Source: Neofusicoccum parvum (Eukaryota; Ascomycota; Dothideomycetes; Botryosphaeriales; Botryosphaeriaceae). From it: 64,000 bases of DNA. Position 1 is the first letter of the stretch; each line of letters begins with the position of its first letter. The stretch lies in assembly GCA_020912385.1 (NCBI GenBank), contig CP087206.1, positions 3,348,001-3,412,000 on the forward strand. Reading direction: 5' to 3'. Of this stretch, positions 11,213 through 23,555 are shown one piece after another. The notes under the pieces are model-generated. The model worked only from the letters and a program-made list of their open reading frames with translations, ran no database searches and was not told the DNA's origin. The position numbers were made by a program, and so were the translations under genes.

Positions 11213-12513
11213 CTACGACGACGCTTCCTCGAAGAACGGATAGTCAACGTACCCCTTCTGCGGCGGGTCCGCGCCGTAAAAGGAGGCGCGGTCGTACTCG
11301 TTCAGCGGCAGGCCCTCGGCCAGCCTCCTGGGCAGATCGGGATTGGCGAGGAACCACCGGCCGAAGATAACGCAGTCCGCGTCGTCCGCCTCGACGACCG
11401 GCGCCGCGTTCTCCCTGGTGAAGCCGCCGGCGGCCAGGAACTTGACGCCGCCCTTGGCCAGGATGCGGCGGAACGGCACCAGCGAGTTGGGCGCCTTGCG
11501 GGCGGCCGTGGCCTCGGCCTCGACGCCGTCGTGCGAGGTGTACGCCGCCAGCGCGTCCAGCTTCGCCTGCTCGTCCAGCGCCTCGTCGAAGCGCGGCTCG
11601 ACCATGTGCACGTACGCCGGCTTGCGCGGCAGCTGCGCGATCTGCTCGCAGAGGTGCGCCCAGTGCGCGTTGGGGTTGCTGTCCTTGGTGTCCTGGAAGT
11701 AGTTGTAGGGCGACAGGCGGATGCCGGTGCGCTCGCCGCCGATGGCCGCCGCGACCGCCGTGATCACCTCCAGCGGGAACCGGCACCGGTTCTCGACGCT
11801 GCCGCCGTACGCGTCTGTGCGCTTGTTGACGTTGTCGTGCAGGAACTGGTCCAGCAGGTACCCGTTGGCGCCGTGGATCTCGACGCCGTCGAAGCCCGCC
11901 TCGTCCACCGCGCGCTTGGCCGCCGCCGCCCATTCCTGCGTGAGCCCGTGGATCTCGGAGACGGTCAGGGGTCGCGGCGGGTTGTCGCCGTACGCGGTGC
12001 CATCGAGCGCGTTGCCGGAGATGGGCACGTCGCTGGAGCTGACGGGCTGCGTGCCCGCGCGGAACGAGGGCGGCGAGGCGCGGCCGGTGTGCCAGAGCTG
12101 GCAGAAGATGTAGCCGCCTTCGGCGTGCACCGCGTCCGTCACCTTCTTCCAGCCTGCCAGCTGCGAGGGCGCGAAGACGCCGGGAACGCCGGGGTAGCCG
12201 CTGGCCTGGAAGGGGGTGTTAGAGGATTGATGATGGTCCGTTTGGTGGATGTGAGAGCTGGGATTCTCACGTAGTGGCAGATATCCGTGGCCTCGGTCAA
12301 GAGCAGACCACCCTTGCTGGCGCGCTGCTTGTAGTACTGCACATTCAAGTCGTGTGGCACGAAGACACCGTCGCTCTCCTTCTGTGCGCGCATGCGCGTC
12401 AGAGGCGCGTAGACGATGCGGTGGCCCAGCGCGAGCTTGCCCAGCTGGACCGATTTGAACAGCGCCGTGTCCTTCAGCGGCGCGAAACTGGGGGTTGTGA
12501 TTGGGGCGGGCAT
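11213..12513 (-). CDS. Old Yellow Enzyme family NADH:flavin oxidoreductase
   Basis: Two exons, 12513-12271 and 12205-11213, over a 65-bp intron (CACTAC|GTGAGA ... TTCCAG|GCC, phase 0), give 411 residues. The FMN/TIM-barrel signatures are clear: LGHRIVYAPLTRMRA near the N-terminus, FCQLWHTGRA, FDGVEIHGANGYLLDQFL (His-x-x-Asn for substrate binding), the segment NKRTDAYGGSVENRCRFPLE, and a phosphate-binding FLAAGGFTRENA. The family reduces alpha,beta-unsaturated carbonyls with NADPH; in fungi members act in detoxification or as tailoring enzymes. The start is the MPAPITTP methionine; the upstream frame is open but not conserved-looking. It is divergently arranged with xanthine dehydrogenase, 618 bp apart. 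Confidence 0.92.
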
Positions 12514-13131
12514 GATGATTTTCTCGTTGAAAGGGAAAGGAAGAAGACTATGGAGTGGGCGGACGGCGGGGGAGAGCAAGAGAAAGAGAGGAACTTGGAA
12601 GTAGGCAGCTCGATTGCGCCATCTTGACTCGTTCTTGTAGGGGCTCTTGGAAGAGCTGCGTCGCACGAGTGCTATGTCAGGGGCGATGAGCGTGGTGGGC
12701 GCGGTGCGGGAGGAGTGGGAATGGGATAGAGTGGGAGAGGAGTGGGAGGGCGGTGTTTTAGCGTCCAGTCAGCGTGGCGCTGATAATGCTGATCGATGAA
12801 TGGCCGCGGCTCATCCGCTCCCGCCGGCTGCGTCGCACAAGGTTACCGTCGGGATGAGAGCTGCAGGATTGCGAGATAGGTAGCCGCCATGTGCAGCTCT
12901 CCCAACTTCATATATCGCCGGCTTCGCGGAAGGCCTGGACGAGTCTTGCAACGTTCCCGGGAAATCCGCCGCACGCAGTCGCCGCATCAGTCAGGACGTG
13001 TGGCCGTGGCCGAGCGAGCCGACGACCCATCGCCACCTCTTCCCACGCGGTGAGCGCTGCCAGCACCGCGGTGCAGCTCATCGAAGGCCCGCGGACGCAG
13101 TTGACGACGAGCGGAGAGACCGCGGCGCGCG
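12514..13131. promoter_or_regulatory. Divergent promoter, OYE gene / xanthine dehydrogenase
   Basis: 618 bases separate the two start codons. One WGATAR (GATA factor) match occurs near 12873 and a TATATC run near 12910, about 220 bases before the xanthine dehydrogenase start. I looked for the Aspergillus UaY purine-pathway site TCGG-N6-CCGA and did not find a match. The motif content is too weak to claim shared control. Confidence 0.4.
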
Positions 13132-16100
13132 ATGGGCCTTCCAGCGCCTCCCAAGGCGGCCCGACAGCCCGCCGTCTCGCTCTCGGCCGCCGAAGCATTG
13201 ACGCCGCTGATCCAGTCCACCTACACCTCGCCCACCATCAGCTTCTACCTCAATGGCACCCGAATCGAGCTCAGCGATGCCAACCCGCACTGGACGCTGC
13301 TCGACTTTATTCGCGCCCAGCATGGCCTCAAGGGGACGAAGCTCGGCTGCGGCGAGGGCGGCTGCGGAGCCTGCACCGTGGTCCTCAGCTCGCCCACGCC
13401 CTCTCCGCGGACCAGGAAAATCGAGTATCTCGCCGTCAACGCCTGTCTGTTTCCGCTGGTTGGCGTCGATGGAAAGCACCTGATTACCGTCGAGGGTCTC
13501 GGCACAGTCGACAACCCACACCCCCTCCAAGAGCGCATTGCCAAGCTGCATGGCTCGCAGTGCGGCTTCTGCACCCCGGGTATTGTCATGTCTCTGTACG
13601 CCCTGGTGCGGAACGCGTACAACCCGGAGACGCAGGAGTTTCATCTGTCGGAAGACGATATTGAACGAGAAGGCCATCTCGACGGCAACTTGTGCCGGTG
13701 CACCGGCTATAAGCCTATTCTGCAAGCGGCCAAGACATTCGTCACGGAGGACTTGCAAGGCCGCTTAGCACCGCAGACAATGCGAGCAAAGAAAGATGAG
13801 GTCGAGTTCGATCTCACAAATGCCTCGCCCGCAGCAGGCTGTGGAACATCCGGAAAGGGCTCGTGCGGCAGACCTGGCGGATGCTGCAGGGACAAGAGCC
13901 CTTCGTCAACTAGTAGCAACGAGTCCGATGGCGGATCCAAATCCTCAAGTTCGTCTTCAGCTTTGACGGAACCCGACGCATCCGCTCCATCAGCCAAGAT
14001 CACAGACACGCCCCGGCAGGATTCAGTGGTAAGTGGCGCAGCGTATGGAAAACCTATAAAATCTAGAGAATCCGCGAAAGAGGGCAAGAAGGGAGAGACA
14101 GAGCTCGCAGCCCCTCTGGCTAGCTCGGAAAAGGGCATTCCACAATACCACTTCAAGCCTTACCAGCCCGATACTGAGCTCATTTTCCCACCTGGTCTTT
14201 GGAAACACGAAAAGAAACCTCTGTGTTTTGGAAACGACAAGAAAATCTGGTTCAGACCCACCACTCTTCAGCAGCTGGTGGAGCTGAAGAACGCATACCC
14301 TTCCGCCAAGCTCGTCGGAGGAGCTAGCGAGGTGCAAGTCGAAGTCCGGTTCAAGAACTCCGATTTTGCGGTTTCTGTATACGTGTCAGATATCGAGGAG
14401 CTTCAGGAAACAAAACTCCCCCAGTCCGAGGCCGAGTGGGACAGCATGAGCCAGATATATCTTGGAGCCAACACCCCGCTTACCGAGCTGGAGCACATCT
14501 GCAAAACCGTACACAGCAAGCTTGGCCAACGAGCGCTCGCCTTAGAAGCTCTCCGCAAACAGCTGCGCTACTTCGCTGGCCGCCAGATTCGCAATGTAGC
14601 ATCATTGGCTGGAAACGTTGCGACAGCTTCCCCCATCTCAGATGCCAATCCGGTTCTTATGGCTGCTGGCGCGGATGTTATTGTGCGCAGTCAGAAGGGA
14701 GGCTCTGTTGCTCTGCCGATGTCCAAGTTTTTCCTTGCCTACCGAGCTACTAAATTACCTCCAGACGCAGTCATCACTCATCTCCGCGTCCCGTTACCTC
14801 CAGCTGACGTGCGAGAAGTCACAAAGGCGTACAAGCAAGCGAAGAGGAAGGACGATGACATTGCCATCGTGACCTCAGGTTTCCGTGTCCGCCTGGATGG
14901 TGAAGGAGTCGTTAAGGAAATCACTCTTGCATATGGGGGCATGGCACCCACCACCGTGGAAGCAAAACGCGCTAAAGAAACATTGATGGGCAAGACTTGG
15001 TTCGAGTCGGCAACTCTCGAAGCGGGCCTGGACGCCCTGGCTGCGGATTTCAACCTCAGCTTTGGTGTCCCAGGAGGTATGGCGCACTACCGTAAGGCTC
15101 TTGCTCTGTCGTTGTTCTTCCGCTTCTGGCATGAAGTCGTCGTGGAGCTCGGAATCGGGTCTGTGGACAAGGAGATCATCACTGAGATCCATAGAGAGCT
15201 GTCTTCTGGTACCCGCGACAACTATAACCCGCACGAGCAGCGCGTCGTCGGCAAGCAGGTGCCACATCTCTCGGCTTTGAAGCAGTGTACTGGAGAAGCC
15301 CAGTACGTGGACGATATCGAGCGTCAGGACCGCGAATTGTACGGCGGTCTGGTCATGTCTTCGAAGGCTCACGCAAAGCTCCTCGAAATTGATTGGAAAC
15401 CCGCGCTGTCAATGCCCGGAGTTGTGGGATACGTTGACAAGAACAGCATTCCAAAGGAGGCGAACATCTGGGGTTCCGTAAAGAAAGATGAAACCTTCTT
15501 CGCTGACGGTGTTGTTCTATCTCACGGCCATACTATCGGTATGGTGTACGCGGAAACGGCATTACAGGCCCAGGCGGCGGCGAAGGCCGTCAAGATTGTT
15601 TACGAAGAACTCCCAGCCATTCTCACCATAGACGAGGCTATTGAGGCCAAGAGTTACTTCGCGCACGGAAAGCAGCTGAAGAAGGGAGCTGCGATACAGG
15701 GGAAGATGGACGAGGCATTTGCAAAATGTGATCGAGTGTTTTCTGGCGTCACCCGTGTTGGTGGCCAGGAACACTTCTACCTGGAGACCAACGCCGCGCT
15801 TGCAATCCCACATAAGGAAGATGGCTCGATGGAGGTGTGGTCCTCGACGCAAAACACAACCGAGACGCAGGAGTTCGTCAGCCAGGTTCTCGGTGTCCCG
15901 AGTAATCGAATCAACGCTAGGGTGAAGCGTATGGGTGGCGCGTTTGGCGGCAAGGAGTCTCGCAGCGTGCCGATTGCCTGCATATGCGCCATTGCTGCGA
16001 GGAAGGAGGGGCGACCAGTGCGGATCATGCTGAACCGGGACGAGGACATGATGACCTCTGGCCAGAGACATCCAATCCAGGCGAGATGGAAGGTTGGCAC

Positions 16101-17642
16101 GACCAAGGATGGAAAGCTGCTTGCTTTTGACGCGGATGTGTACGACAATGCTGGCTACTCTCAGGACATGTCCGGAGCTGTCATGGACCGATGCTGCACC
16201 CACATCGAGAACTGCTACGAGATCCCAGACGTCTGGATCCGCGGTCATGTCTGCAGGACGAACATACACAGCAACACGGCCTTCAGAGGATTTGGCGGGC
16301 CCCAAGCCATGTACATCACGGAGCAGATCATGTCCGCCATCTCGGAGGAGACAGGGATTGACATCGACGAGCTCCGGGTCAAGAACCTGTACAAGATCGG
16401 GGACCGGACACCGTTCTTGCAGCCCATCGACGAGGACTGGCACATACCTACGATGCTCGAGCAGCTCAAGAGGAACGCCGACTACGAGAAGCGCAAGGCA
16501 GCCGTGGCAGCATTTAACGCGACGCACAAATGGAAGAAGCGCGGCATCAGCATCATACCATCAAAGTTCGGTCTCAGCTTCGCAACAGCGTTGCACCTCA
16601 ACCAGGCGGGTGCGTACGTCAAGGTGTACGCCGACGGGTCGGTGCTGCTGCACCACGGCGGCACGGAGATGGGGCAGGGGCTGTACACGAAGATGTGCCA
16701 GGTGGCGGCGCAGGAGCTGGGGGTGCCGCTGGACGCCATCTTCACGCAGGACTCGCAGAGCTACCAGATCGCCAACGCGTCGCCGACGGCGGCGTCGTCG
16801 GGCAGCGACCTGAACGGCATGGCGGTCAAGGACGCGTGCGACCAGCTGAACGAGCGGCTGGCGCCGTACTGGGACAAGCACGGGAGAGACGCGCCGTTCA
16901 AGACCATCGCCCACGCCGCGTACCTCGACCGCGTCAACCTCGCCGCCAACGGCTTCTGGAAGATGCCGCGCATCGGGTACACCTGGGGCGAGTACGACGT
17001 CGCCAAGGTCAAGCCCATGTACTACTACTTCAGTAAGGACCCCTGCTCACCTACCACCCACCCCGCTAACGCACCACCGCAGCGCAAGGCGTCGCCGCCA
17101 GCGAAGTCGAGCTCGACCTGCTCACGGGCGACCACACCACGCTCCGCACCGACATCCTCATGGACGTCGGGCAGTCCATCAACCCGGCCATCGACTACGG
17201 GCAGGTCGAGGGCGCGTTCGTGCAGGGCGTCGGGCTGTTCACGATCGAGGAGTCGCTGTGGACGCGCGCGGGCGAGCTGGCCACCCGCGGGCCCGGCACC
17301 TACAAGATCCCCGGCTTCGCCGACATCCCGCAGGTCTTCAACGCGGCCATGCTGCGCGTCGACGGCGACGGCAGGCCGCTGACGTGGCGCCACCTACGCA
17401 GCGTGCAGAGCAGCAAGGGCATCGGCGAGCCGCCGCTCTTCCTGGGCGCGACCGTCTTCTTCGCGCTGCGGGAGGCGGTGAGGGCCGCGAGGGTGGGCAA
17501 TGGGTTGGGCGAGGGGAGGGTGGTGCTGGAGAGCCCGGCCACGGCGGAGAAGCTGCGGTTGGCGATGGGCGATGGGATTGTGAGGAGGACGGAGGTGGTG
17601 AGGGGGGAGGGGGAGACGAACTTTTTCGTGGCGGTGGCGTGA
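13132..17642 (+). CDS. hxA: Xanthine dehydrogenase (molybdenum hydroxylase, purine catabolism)
   Basis: Two exons, 13132-17032 and 17083-17642, over a 50-bp intron (TTCA|GTAAGG ... CCGCAG|CG), give 1486 residues. It oxidises hypoxanthine and xanthine to urate. Domains in order: plant-type 2Fe-2S (GCGEGGCGACTVV, Cys73-78-81), second 2Fe-2S (CGFCTPG ... DGNLCRCTGYKPIL), FAD domain (KLVGGASEVQVEVRFKNSDF), then molybdopterin domains with VGGQEHFYLETNAALA, MGGAFGGKESR and FRGFGGPQAMY, and the catalytic Glu1416 in GIGEPPLFLGA. The length exceeds the Aspergillus enzyme (about 1360) mainly because of a Ser-rich linker of ~120 residues after the Fe-S domain. Upstream in-frame sequence is not conserved, so I took the ATG at 13132. 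A poly-T tract follows the stop. Confidence 0.96.
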
Positions 17643-19855
17643 GGGAGGCTCCTGATTTTTTTTTTTTACTTTTTTTTTTGGAAGGGGATAAGTGAAATTT
17701 GTACGGGCGGGTGGACGAGGAAGTTGGAATGATGAGTGAAGCGGGCGAGCAAAAATTGGGCCGGAAGCTATGAAAGAAGAAGTTAGGGACGGTGGTTTGC
17801 TTGGCATCAAAAGATGCGCTCGCTTGTCGTCTGCGGGCACGTCCCCGGCGTTGGCATTGATGATTACGGCATTTTTATTCGAACGACATCAGAGGCTGGA
17901 ATTGCGTGCATCTTGGATTCTGCTGGAACGCAGCCGCCGATGTCGCCGTCACGAACTCGGATCCAGGAATTGCGTTTTGTAGCATTGGAACGAGCGAGCT
18001 GCTTTTTCGGCGTTAGGAGTTTTGCAACGCAAAATCTTGATCAGAAAATCCTGAGGCGACAACTGAAGAAGGAGCTAACATGCGGATGGGTGGAGTCCGA
18101 GTACGAGTCCACGCACCGGTGCAAAAGCCACAAAGCTTCACGGATTTCCGGTGATGCCCAATGTCCGGATGCTCAATGTCCGAATATTCCGGATACTGGC
18201 ATTGAGTTTGAAGTAGCTGTAGTAGCAGGCTGGCGCCGGGCTAGGCTGACTAGCAGTAGGGCGCTTGGGAAAGTAGCTGAAGGCACTGAATCAGCAGCTC
18301 TGCTCTATAGCCAGTAGCAGATCAACCTTATTCCTCCGCCGCACAGGCTCTTGAGACCGCTCCGGTCTGGACTCTGCGCCTTGCCAAACGTTGAGAACGA
18401 GGGTTTCGTTCGCTTTCGACACGGACCCGGAACGCTTGCTCGTCATGCGGCACAAAGGCCTGGAGCATGGCTCGCACATAAGCTTCCACGATGTCCAGGC
18501 GCAGGACGCAGAGGCGCTCGTTCCTGGGTCGAGGGCGCAGGGCGAGCAGGCGAGAAGTGTGATATGCAGATCCGCCGGTCCAGCCAGCCTTGCGACGCGC
18601 AGCGCGTCCTGGACCCTACGTACGCTACGAGGCGAAAGAGCTTAATGGCGATGATTGCCGGATCCCAGGAACCCGGTAGCTTCGCAGCGGAGCTAAAAAG
18701 AAATGCCGGTCGGCAATTGCGATTGCAACATCAAACACGAAGCAGGCTTTTGGCTTTTTGGGGTGTTCCTCGGGCGGGCGAGGTGTTGGCGGAGATGGGA
18801 GCGAGGAGCGGCACGAGGCTCGCGCGAGGCCGATAGAGGCGGCTCTGGCGGGGGCGCCTGGCTGGGCGGCAAGGAAAGGACTGCCCGTTGCGCTGGCTGC
18901 ACGCAGGGCGATAGCCAGGTAGCAGTGTTGGGGCGCACCGCGCGGCGCGCGAGTCGTGGGCTGCTGCTGGACCCCGCCTTCGCAATCCCGCATATCAAAG
19001 ACGGCATGGCCAATGCGGACGCGGAGATGTGTCACGGCGGTGGTGGCAGCGGACGGCGGCAGTGGGCTCGCGGATAATGCGGTCGGCGAAGCAGTGGCTT
19101 TGCCGGAGCGGGAGGCTGTCGTGCTGCTGCGCAATTGCCTGGTCTGGCGCAGCGAGCCTGGGAGCTTATCCGCTGGCCTATCGCGGCGCGCGCATCGACC
19201 TGCCCCTCTCTCCAGCGGCCAGCGACGAGCGACACGGCTCCGGGATTGCCCGCCGCGCTGTCGGACAGACCGCCCGCGCATGGCCGCGCGATTGGCTGCG
19301 CCGCGCAGCGTCAGGTCCAGACGATAGCCTGGGCGCTGGCCACTGGGGCACTCGCGCGCGAGCTGGAGCCGATACGCGGGCGGGCGACCACGGGCTGCGC
19401 GCGGGCAGGCGGTCGCAGGGCAGGCGCGTGGCAGGCGGACTGATATGTGCTGGGGGAGCGCGGGTGATAGCTGGATAGCTGCGTCCCACCTTTGCTGTGA
19501 CTAATGGCGGGCCAAAGATGGAGCGAGCCCGTTCGGGATCGTCCAGCGCTGTGCCGAGTCGGCGGCCGCGCGCTCGACACCATGTCCATGCCGTGGGTGC
19601 GGAGCAGATGGGACCAGCGGCCCTGGGGGTACCACCCTGCGGCTCACTGGAGCGTCTAGTGAAATGCCCGACCTCGCGTCGCCGCGATAAGCCCAGGCGT
19701 CAAGTACTGCCGCCGTGCGCACGCCCGCCCCGAACGCTCACGATCCTCAGTTCACCACCGGCGAGCCCTCGAACTGCTGCACCTGCGCGTCATTGCCTGC
19801 CTCCGCGCCCCGCGAGCACCTCAACCCCGATACCCCGCCATTGGCATCCGACACC
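17643..19855. other. Large intergenic region before the C2H2 regulator
   Basis: 2.2 kb without a supported gene. Just after the xanthine dehydrogenase stop there are two T-runs (about 17656-17680), plausible 3'-end signals. At 18153-18182 a 15-bp unit is repeated twice in tandem. The GC-rich right half (18.3-19.8 kb) has many overlapping open frames on both strands with Arg/Ala/Pro-rich translations, which is what GC bias yields. It probably holds a long promoter and leader of the C2H2 gene. Confidence 0.45.
18153..18182. repeat. Two tandem copies of a 15-bp unit
   Basis: GATGCCCAATGTCCG is followed at once by GATGCTCAATGTCCG, one mismatch. It lies in noncoding DNA; likely a small slippage product. 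Confidence 0.6.
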
Positions 19856-22800
19856 ATGCGCACCGCCTCGCCCTCCTCCCAGGCCCAGCAGCAGGCCCAG
19901 CGCGCCCACCAGCGCCGCAAGAGCAGCACCGCGTCGTCCGCCTCCGCCGCCGCCTCGGCCTCCGGCGAGCCGCCCGTCAAGAAGTTCGCCTGCGCCTTCG
20001 AGGGCTGCGGCCGCGCCTTCACGCGCTCCGAGCACTTGCAGCGCCATCTGCTCAACCACACGGCCGGCGAGAGCACCTGCGAGCGCTGCCGCGCGCACTT
20101 CAAGCGCAAGGACCTGCTGGGTAAGTGCCGCCCTCCGCCAGCACCGCCGACGGGCGCCCGGCCCTTTTCACTGCGCTAGCTACTCCACGCCCCAAGCCTC
20201 TGCCCCAGCCGGCTCAAGCTTTCTGAAGAATGGGGTCGCCGCGCCTATTTTGGGCGCCCACGTTTCCACCATGCACGGGTGGGAGCACAGTCCAGCAGCC
20301 ATCCCACCTACACCAACCCCACCCCTCGACGACCACCCACGCTAACCGGCTGCCAGAGCGGCACATGCAGCGCCACAGGCAGAAGGACGAGGAGGCCGGC
20401 GGCGAGGGTGCCGGCGTCCTCAACACCCGGAAGCGCATGTGGAAGGACCACGAGGGCAACATCGTCACCAAGCGCCCCAACCTGGGCAAGAAGTCGGCCC
20501 ACCGCGCCTCGCCGTCGAGCGACCAGCACCAGCGGTCACTGTCCACCTCCTCCGCGGGCTCCCAGGAGGACGTCGTCCGCGCCCTGCACGGCGAGCCGCC
20601 CATCTCGCCGCCCATATCGAGCACGCACTCCTCCCAATCCGACGGCTACGGCAGGAGATCGTCAGACGCGTGCGACCAGACTGCAGACCCCACCATCGAG
20701 ACCTGGGTCTTCCCGCCGCTCGAGCTCAGCCCTGCCCCCGAGCCGCACGCCTACCCGGAGCCGGAGCCATTGGCGCAAGAGACGGATCGGTTCTGGTCGA
20801 ATGCGGGCGGCCTGCCAGCGTCAAGTTTGAGGAATCTGTCCGACGATGTGCCCTACGACGACATATTCAATCCTGACACTGGTATGTCTCCGTTCCACTT
20901 CTATTGGGAGCCTGTAGAATACGCGGAGAAAGCCAGCGTCTTAATTGAATAACTCAACGGATCATGCTTCGTCTCGCTGTGTTCTCGTTGCTACGCATCA
21001 TGGTCCCCGATGGCTGACCGCCTCCAAGCCAGCTCGTTCAACATGCCCTTCACGACCATGAGCAACTACAACTGGCTATTTGACGTCGATCTCGGGGCAA
21101 CAGCAGCAGTGCACCAGCAATTTGCGACCTCGCCACCAGACCTCCTGTCTGGTACGTTTTCAGCAACGCACGTAGACCAAGCTGCTCCTGATAGTCGGTC
21201 GTCCACTCATACTTTCGCTACAGGCGTACCCGCGGAGCATACGCCAGCTGTCAGTGAGCTAGCTACCCTCTCCGCGGATGGAAGTTCGATTGCGACCACC
21301 GCCGCTGCACCAACCACCCTTTCCCATGCCCAGTCCCACACGTCAATGATACCCGAGATGAGCATGACAGACTCTTCCACGCTTTCACTTCCGAGCCTCG
21401 AGCCGCAGCAATCGGCTTTTGCAGAAGGCCAGCATTCAATTGCAACCGGAAGCTCAGGATTCATGAACACTGCCCCGCCCCTGAATGCCCCGACTGAAGA
21501 CGATGCTCGAGTTGCGCACGATTCTCTGGCAGTCCGCCAGACACAGCTTGGTGTCGATTTCGAGCGGCCAATGTCTTCGATGAACCGTTCCGCCAGCCTC
21601 CCAGTCATCGATGAGGTGGCTCGTGCCCAAGTGCTGGATGTGATTGAAGCTGCTAAGCCGATTACGCCAGACGGACTTTACATCTCTCGAAATCACCCTC
21701 TCTTGTCACTGTCCTCTTTGCAGACATATTGCGATCTGTATTTCACTCGCTTTAACACTGCTTACCCTCTGATCCACCAGCCAACCTTTGATGCTTCGCA
21801 CGTTGAGACGGTGTTGCTCGTATCTGTTCTGCTGCTTGGTGCGACTTACTGCGAGAAGGACGCCCACCAGATGGCTGTAAGTTACCTACCACACACCGCA
21901 TAATTTCAGGTTGCTTACACGCACAGGTGTGCATCCACGATGTTCTCCGACCCCAGATATTCGCCCATGCCGGGTTCAATGCCAAGCCGGATCTGTGGGT
22001 GCTACAGACCATTCTCCTTGTCGAGTGCTTCGGCAAGAGTCGCGCCGGACAGAAGCAGCACGACATGGCTCACCTGTTCCACGGATTACTCATTAATCTC
22101 ATCCGGAGGAGTGACTGCCAAACCATTCGCGCGCCATTTACGAATGACTGCTCTGGCGACCTGGACAATGACTGGAGAAAGTGGGCAGAGGCAGAGCAGA
22201 AGAAGCGGTAAGCAACCGTGAAATAAGAGGTGGTAGAGTAGAGCACGCAACTGATACTTCACAGGCTCGCTTACCTCTGCTTCATGTGGGACGTCCAGCA
22301 TGCGGTGCTGTTCTGTCAGTCCCTGTGCATGTCTGCCTTCGAACTGCGCTCCAACTTGCCATGCAATCAGCAATTGTGGGAAGCAGACTCTGCAGAGCTC
22401 TGGCAGCGGCTGCGTGAGAAGCAGAAGAGCCCGCCATTGTTCCTGTCGCTGATCAAAGCTTACCTGACGCCCGGCGGGTCCTCGAGCCCGAGAAACCTGA
22501 ACGCTCTCTCGAGGATCTTGCTGCTGCACGGCCTCATGTCCATCTCTTGGGACATGAAGCGCAGGGACCAGACATCGCTAGGTGAGTCAACTACCTATGG
22601 CCGCATCACGACCTCAACCAGTAAAGACTAACAACGCGCAGGACTCGTCGGCAAGGACCCCGTCATCGGCGACTGGAAAACCCGCATGTCCACCTCTTAT
22701 AACACCTGGAAAGCCGACTTCGACACGTACTGCACGAACTACCTCATGCTCTTCTGCTCCAGCTCCACGTCGCCGACGCAGCAGCTCCGGCGCGAGTTCG

Positions 22801-23555
22801 TCACGTGGAGCACCGCTAACACGGCCGTCTACCACGCGGCGCACGTGCTGCTCAACGCGGAGTTCCTGGACCTCCAGATCTACGCGGGGGCGCGGCACAT
22901 CCTGGGGCGGCCGGTGGGGCGGGCGGACCACGCGCGCAGCCAGCGGGTGGTGCGGCGGTGGGCGGGGGCGGCGGCCGAGGGCGAGCGGCTGCGCGCGGCC
23001 ACGGCGGCGCGGCACGCGGCGCAGCTGCTGCGCGACGGCGTCGAGCGGCTCGACGGCTTCGACGCGGCGGGGCTGTTCCACTACCCGTGGTGCCTGTACC
23101 TCGCCACGCTGACCGTGTGGGCGTGGTGGCACGCCCGCCCGGCCGAGGCCGGGACCAGGCGCGAGGAGCGCAGGAGGCAGCAACAACCGCCGCCGCCGTC
23201 AATCAACGACGAAGACGAGGACGAAGACGAATCAGATCTGGGCGAAGACGGCGACGAGGACGAGATGGTGTGGGACGCGGCGGCGGAGCTGGACGCGCTG
23301 GTGCAGTCGATGACGACGGATCCTTCTTCCTGCCAGGACGAGGAGGAGGACGGATGGGCCCGCGAACGCCGGCTCGAGGAGGTGGCCAGGGCGACGCGGC
23401 CGGCCACGGTGCGCAGGCGGTCGACCGGCCTCACCGCCGTGGTCGCCCGCCACCTGAGCAGGGTGCGCTGGGCCGTCGTGCACGACGGCATGACGGTGCT
23501 GAAGGGCCTGGTGCCGTGGCGGATGATCGGGGGCGCGGAGGGGCTGGGCGCGTGA
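19856..23555 (+). CDS. C2H2 zinc-finger transcription factor with fungal_trans middle domain
   Basis: Seven exons: 19856-20120, 20357-20881, 21029-21151, 21224-21876, 21927-22207, 22265-22581, 22642-23555; 1025 residues. Two C2H2 fingers sit at the N-terminus (Cys46, Cys51, His64, His68; Cys75, Cys78, His91, His95). The first intron (236 bp) splits the second finger helix and the join restores KRKDLLERHMQRH. The fungal-specific regulator domain begins near CDLYFTRFNTAYPLIHQPTFD and continues through FAHAGFNAKPDLWVLQTILL and LAYLCFMWDVQHAVLFC. The C-terminus has an acidic tract (about 23207-23266). This architecture belongs to nuclear regulators; target genes are unknown. The 72-bp third intron is a multiple of three with no stop, so retention would add 24 residues. 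Confidence 0.92.

Noticed and set aside
12514..13131. Search for a UaY purine-regulator site upstream of xanthine dehydrogenase
   Set aside because: No TCGG-N6-CCGA match; only single GATA-like motifs, which are expected by chance.
17770..19489. Many overlapping frames of 60-220 codons on both strands
   Set aside because: Frames on opposite strands overlap and give Arg/Ala/Pro-rich text, as expected from high GC; none carries a motif.
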